NCBI GenBank assembly: GCA_020025235.1
Contig: JAHHSL010000029.1
Span: 1-24,987 of the forward strand
DNA from: Ruthenibacterium sp.
GTDB taxonomy: Bacteria > Bacillota > Clostridia > Oscillospirales > Ruminococcaceae
Direction of reading: 5' to 3'
Length of the DNA: 24,987 bases
Under the pieces are notes generated by a model. It saw nothing but the letters and a program-made list of their open reading frames with translations, was not told the DNA's origin and searched no databases. Each line of letters opens with the position of its first letter. Within the stretch, counting starts at the first letter, position 1. Both the position numbers and the translations under genes were made by a program. Below are positions 22,031-24,987 of this stretch, in pieces.

Positions 22031-23083
22031 TTGACGATTTCCCTGAGTGAATTCCTGTCACAGCTCACGACCAACCCGCTGCTTGCGGTCACGGTCATTC
22101 TGACGCTCGGCGTCATTATGGTCAACGGCGGAACCGATGCGCCCAACGCGATCGCCACCTGTGTTTCCACGCGCGCTCTTTCTCCGCGCGGGGCGATCCT
22201 TATGGCTGCCGTGTTCAATTTTCTGGGCGTTTTTGTTATGACGATGGTCAACGCCAGCGTCGCCGCAACCATTTACAACCTTGTTGATTTCGGCGGCAAT
22301 ACCCAAGCCGCTGTCACGGCGCTGTGCGCCGCGCTCGTTGCGATCGTGGTCTGGTCCGGCACCAGCTGGTGGTTCGGCCTGCCCACAAGCGAAAGCCACG
22401 CCCTTGTCGCCGGCCTTGCGGGCGCTGCCATTGCGGTGCACGGGGGCTTCGGCGGCATCAACGGCCACGAATGCATGAAGGTTTTGTACGGCATCCTGTT
22501 TTCCACCCTCATGGGCTTTGCCTTCGGCTGGATCTCCGCAAAAATCGTAGAGGGCATCTGCCGCAATAAAGACCGCCGCCGCACGACCGGATTTTTCGGC
22601 AATGCGCAGATCGCCGGCGGCGCCGCCATGGCGTTCATGCACGGCGCGCAGGACGGCCAGAAGTTCATGGGCGTGTTCATGCTGGGCATCTTCCTTGCAA
22701 ACGGACAGGCCAACGTCACGGATTTCCGCATCCCGGTCTGGCTGATGATCCTGTGCAGCGCGACCATGGCGTTCGGCACTTCGGTCGGCGGATACCGCAT
22801 CATCAAAACCGTGGGCATGAGCATGGTCAAGCTGGAAAAATACCAGGGCTTTGCCGCGGATATGGCGGGCGCCGCCTGTCTGCTGGTTTCGTCGCTGACG
22901 GGTCTGCCGGTTTCGACAACGCACACCAAAACCACGGCGATCATGGGCGTGGGCGCTGCGCGCCGCGTTTCCAGTGTGAACTGGGGCGTTGTAAAGGATA
23001 TGTGCATGACATGGGTCTTTGCATTCCCCGGCTGCGGGCTGATCGGCTTTTTTATGGCCAAACTGTTCATGTGGCTTGTCTGA
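22031..23083 (+). CDS. pit: PiT-family inorganic phosphate transporter
   Basis: A 350-residue membrane carrier. The two PiT signature regions are visible: GGTDAPNAIATCVSTRALSPR near residues 34-54 and HGAQDGQKFMGVF near 203-215. Further marks are WWFGLPTSESHALVAGLAGAAIA and LTGLPVSTTHTKTTAIMGVG, the inverted repeats of the family. PiT proteins import phosphate (as metal-phosphate) with H+ or Na+. The TTG start at 22031 has GAGGGG about 8 nt upstream; no ATG stands near it. The next gene is the usual DUF47 partner. The upstream three-repeat array suggests induction by phosphate limitation, which is less usual for a low-affinity Pit carrier. Confidence 0.93.
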   Translation: MTISLSEFLSQLTTNPLLAVTVILTLGVIMVNGGTDAPNAIATCVSTRALSPRGAILMAAVFNFLGVFVMTMVNASVAATIYNLVDFGGNTQAAVTALCAALVAIVVWSGTSWWFGLPTSESHALVAGLAGAAIAVHGGFGGINGHECMKVLYGILFSTLMGFAFGWISAKIVEGICRNKDRRRTTGFFGNAQIAGGAAMAFMHGAQDGQKFMGVFMLGIFLANGQANVTDFRIPVWLMILCSATMAFGTSVGGYRIIKTVGMSMVKLEKYQGFAADMAGAACLLVSSLTGLPVSTTHTKTTAIMGVGAARRVSSVNWGVVKDMCMTWVFAFPGCGLIGFFMAKLFMWLV

Positions 23084-23116
23084 GCCCTTGTGTGAGATAG
23101 GAAGGAGAACGTGACT

Positions 23117-23746
23117 ATGGCACGGAATAAGAAAAACGAAACGATCTATTTTGATTCCTTTGTAAGCGGCGTGGAATCCGCATGCAGCGCCGCGTCGATG
23201 CTGTACACCACCTTTGATAACTATAACCCCGAAAATCTGCCTGAAAGCATCGAAGCGATGCACAAGATCGAACATTCGGCCGACCTTGCAAAGCACACCG
23301 TTATGGAACAGCTTGCACGGGAATTTCTGCCCCCGATCGACCGCGAGGATATCATCCTGCTTTCCAACATGATCGATAATGTCACCGACAGCATCGAAGA
23401 TGTTCTTCTGCGCCTTTATATGTTCAATATCAAAAGCCTGCGCGAAGATGCGCTGCGCTTTGTCAAGGTGATCGAAGACTGCTGCGCGGCAATGAAGAAT
23501 ATGATGCAGGAATTTGCAAACTTCCGCAAATCGAAGGATATCCACAATCTGATCATCGAGATCAATCATCTGGAGGAAGAGGGCGACAAGCTGTACACCG
23601 ACGCCATGCACCGCCTGTACTCCGAAGAAAACGACCCGATCTCTATCCTTGCATGGACGGAGCTGTTCGATCGTCTGGAACGCTGCTGCGACAGCTGCGA
23701 GGACGCCGCCGACGTTGTGGAAAGCGTCATTATGAAAAACAGCTGA
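23117..23746 (+). CDS. DUF47/PhoU-like Pit accessory protein
   Basis: A 209-residue soluble, all-helical protein. Its acidic helices carry repeated E/D-rich motifs (MHKIEHSADLAKH, MIDNVTDSIEDVLLRLYMF, INHLEEEGDKLYTDAM and CCDSCEDAADVVESV), the PhoU-like metal-binding E/DxxxD pattern of the DUF47 family. Members are encoded next to PiT carriers and are thought to regulate them. ATG 23117 is preferred over GTG 23111 because AAGGAG at 23102-23107 is 9 nt from the ATG and only 3 nt from the GTG. It starts 33 nt after the transporter gene and is followed by a terminator. Confidence 0.93.
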   Translation: MARNKKNETIYFDSFVSGVESACSAASMLYTTFDNYNPENLPESIEAMHKIEHSADLAKHTVMEQLAREFLPPIDREDIILLSNMIDNVTDSIEDVLLRLYMFNIKSLREDALRFVKVIEDCCAAMKNMMQEFANFRKSKDIHNLIIEINHLEEEGDKLYTDAMHRLYSEENDPISILAWTELFDRLERCCDSCEDAADVVESVIMKNS

Positions 23747-23769
23747 TTTTACCCTGCCGCAGACAAAGT

Positions 23770-23796
23770 CCCGCACGCATGCCGTGCGGGCTTTTT
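23770..23796 (+). terminator. Terminator of the pit operon
   Basis: CCCGCACG (23770-23777) pairs with CGTGCGGG (23783-23790), followed by C and five T residues. Confidence 0.88.
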
Positions 23797-23869
23797 GCTT
23801 TTTTGCGGGCCGCCGGCAAAGCCTGCGGCGCCGATCCCCCGCCGCACGGCAAATGCGCAAGATTCGTGA

Positions 23870-23898
23870 TTGACTTTTGCAGCCTTCTTTGATAATTT
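23870..23898 (+). promoter_or_regulatory. Promoter of the HAD phosphatase gene
   Basis: TTGACT (23870-23875) and TAATTT (23893-23898) are 17 bp apart. An alternative -10, GATAAT at 23891-23896, would give a 15-bp spacer. Confidence 0.6.
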
Positions 23899-23952
23899 TA
23901 AGGCAGAGCAAAAGCTTTCCCTGTTTATTTTCGATCCGGAAGGAGTTTTTTT

Positions 23953-24795
23953 ATGTCTGCAAATCCGTTTGATTCGTTTGTTCCGCACAAAGAATGGCTT
24001 GTATGCGTCGATTCCGACGGCTGCGCCATGGATACCATGGATTCCAAGCACCACACGGCGTTCTGTCCGGAGCTGATCCGCGTATACGGTCTTGAAGCGT
24101 ATGCGGATATCATCACACCGTACTGGATGGAAGTGAATCTGTACAGCCGCACGCGCGGCGTGAACCGCTTTAAAGGGCTTGCCGCAACCCTGCACATGCT
24201 GGAACAGCGCGGCGTCTGCGTGCCCCATGCGCAGGAGCTGATCCACTGGGCAGACACCGCGCCGAAGCTTTCCAACCCCGCTTTGGAGCAGGCGGTCGCC
24301 GCAGGCGGCGGCGAAGGGCTTGCGCAGGCGCTGGAATGGAGCCGTGCCGTCAATGCCGCCGTCGCCGCAATGGGCGATGATTCCAAGCCCTTCCCCGGCT
24401 GCGCCGGGGCGCTTGCGCGCGTGCATGAATATGCGGATACCGCCGTTGTCTCCAGTGCAAACAGCGAAGCGCTGGCAGAGGAATGGACGCGCCACCGCCT
24501 TGCCGATCACATGGATGTGGTGCTTGGGCAGGACGCCGGAACGAAGGAAGCCTGCCTGACGGCACTTTCCGCAAAGGGCTACGCCGCAAAGCATGTGCTT
24601 ATGGTCGGTGATGCACTGGGCGACCTTGCCGCCGCACAGCATGCGGGTGCGCTTTTCTATCCGATCCTGGTGGGCAGCGAGGAAATGAGCTGGAACCGCC
24701 TTGTGGACGAAGCACTGCCGCGTTTTCTGGCGGGCACGTTCGACGGCGATTATCAGGAAATGCTGCTGAAAGAACAGCGCGCGATCTTGAAATAA
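23953..24795 (+). CDS. HAD-superfamily hydrolase
   Basis: A 280-residue cytosolic phosphatase-like protein. Motif I is VDSDGCAMD with nucleophile D20 and general acid D22. Motif II is VVSSAN at 165-170, motif III lysine K198 lies in GTKEA, and motif IV is GDALGD at 219-224. A helical cap of about 100 residues between motifs I and II places it near the phosphoglycolate phosphatase/beta-phosphoglucomutase group (C1 cap). The large cap includes a WMEVNLYSRTRGVNRFKGL stretch that may shape the substrate pocket. Substrate unknown; sugar phosphate is plausible. AAGGAG at 23940-23945 is 7 nt before the ATG. The gene stands alone between terminators. Confidence 0.88.
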   Translation: MSANPFDSFVPHKEWLVCVDSDGCAMDTMDSKHHTAFCPELIRVYGLEAYADIITPYWMEVNLYSRTRGVNRFKGLAATLHMLEQRGVCVPHAQELIHWADTAPKLSNPALEQAVAAGGGEGLAQALEWSRAVNAAVAAMGDDSKPFPGCAGALARVHEYADTAVVSSANSEALAEEWTRHRLADHMDVVLGQDAGTKEACLTALSAKGYAAKHVLMVGDALGDLAAAQHAGALFYPILVGSEEMSWNRLVDEALPRFLAGTFDGDYQEMLLKEQRAILK

Positions 24796-24803
24796 AGGCA
24801 GTT

Positions 24804-24838
24804 TCCGCCCTGCGGCAAAGCCGCAGGGCGGATTTTTT
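24804..24838 (+). terminator. Terminator of the HAD gene
   Basis: A 13-bp perfect stem (24804-24816 with 24820-24832), an AAA loop and six T residues. Confidence 0.93.
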
Positions 24839-24878
24839 ATGCCCGGCTGCCTTTCCGGCACACCGGCAGCCACAAAGA

Positions 24879-24903
24879 AAAGGGCGCGTAACACGCGCCC
24901 TTT
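24879..24903 (-). terminator. Probable terminator of a leftward gene outside the window
   Basis: AAAGGGCGCGT pairs with ACGCGCCCTTT around AAC. On the minus strand it is followed by a T-rich TTCTTTG tail, better than its plus-strand continuation. A 49-codon frame open from the window edge to 24837 on the minus strand runs through this hairpin and is probably not a gene. Confidence 0.65.
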
Positions 24904-24950
24904 AGCTTGTAGATAAACCCCAATTCGGAAAAAGGGATGAAATAAAATAC

Positions 24951-24985
24951 GTTCTCATTCACGGGCATGTACCGGGAATGAGAAC
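24951..24985. repeat. Inverted repeat at the right edge
   Basis: GTTCTCATTC (24951-24960) and GAATGAGAAC (24976-24985) are perfect 10-bp arms around 15 bases, which can pair further (CGG with CCG). On the minus strand it is followed by GTATTTTATTTC, so it may be a first terminator of the same leftward gene. An operator is the other option. Confidence 0.5.
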
Positions 24986-24987
24986 AC

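Noticed and set aside
22058..23911. 617-codon minus-strand frame opposite the phosphate transporter genes
   Set aside because: Same antisense composition. It crosses two well-supported genes and a terminator.
24837..24986. Partial minus-strand gene entering from the right edge
   Set aside because: The 49-codon open stretch passes through a strong terminator-like hairpin and shows no family features, so it is not listed as a gene.
1..24987. tRNA, rRNA, CRISPR, insertion sequence or prophage features
   Set aside because: I found no cloverleaf, rRNA-like, regularly spaced repeat, transposase or phage sequence.

Overview
The window is a chromosomal segment of a GC-rich, endospore-forming member of the Clostridia (Firmicutes), most likely an Oscillospirales/Ruminococcaceae-type gut lineage. 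The evidence is a spoVAC-spoVAD-spoVAE operon, an rpsT/gpr (germination protease) neighbourhood, strong AGGAGG ribosome binding sites, a class B sortase and several gene families typical of gut Clostridia. The taxonomic placement is inference from gene content. I see no rRNA, tRNA, CRISPR array, insertion sequence or phage gene; this looks like core-type chromosome.

Layout. (1) 1-3445: a BlaI-type repressor, an M56 membrane peptidase carrying an extra C-terminal M23 peptidase domain, and a secreted coiled-coil M23 peptidase. They overlap as one operon behind a promoter flanked by two matching operators. (2) 3547-4985, minus strand: a DUF5058 membrane protein and a second membrane protein. (3) 5193-7029: spoVAC, spoVAD, spoVAE, the dipicolinic acid channel genes. 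(4) 7343-8516: rpsT (minus) diverging from a short gpr. (5) 8669-12944: a four-gene operon encoding two halves of a CydDC-like ABC exporter, a YgbA-type cysteine-rich protein and a YbaN/DUF454 membrane protein, behind two copies of a GTTAG-N6-CTAAC dyad. (6) 13175-14774: an ECF sigma factor and its zinc-finger anti-sigma factor. (7) 14978-15376: a small secreted protein of unknown function. (8) 15494-16132, minus: NAD(P)H-hydrate epimerase. (9) 16312-17757: class B sortase with its probable LPQTG substrate. (10) 17848-18660, minus: an alpha/beta hydrolase. (11) 18830-20107: a DnaQ-like exonuclease with a BRCT domain. (12) 20351-21772: a MATE exporter. (13) 21920-23746: a PiT phosphate transporter and its DUF47/PhoU-like partner, preceded by a three-unit, 11-bp-periodic Pho-box-like array. 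(14) 23953-24795: a HAD-family phosphatase. The right edge holds two inverted repeats that look like terminators of a leftward gene outside the window.

Functional themes are cell-wall surveillance and surface display (BlaI/M56-M23/M23; ECF sigma/anti-sigma; sortase and substrate), sporulation and germination (spoVA, gpr), and ion or small-molecule transport (ABC exporter, MATE, PiT). The most interesting units are the repressor/M56-M23/M23 operon with its paired operators, the ABC-YgbA-YbaN operon with its paired dyads, and the Pho-box-like repeat before the phosphate transporter. I find no clearly new enzymatic system. The best candidates for undescribed biology are the first two of these operons.
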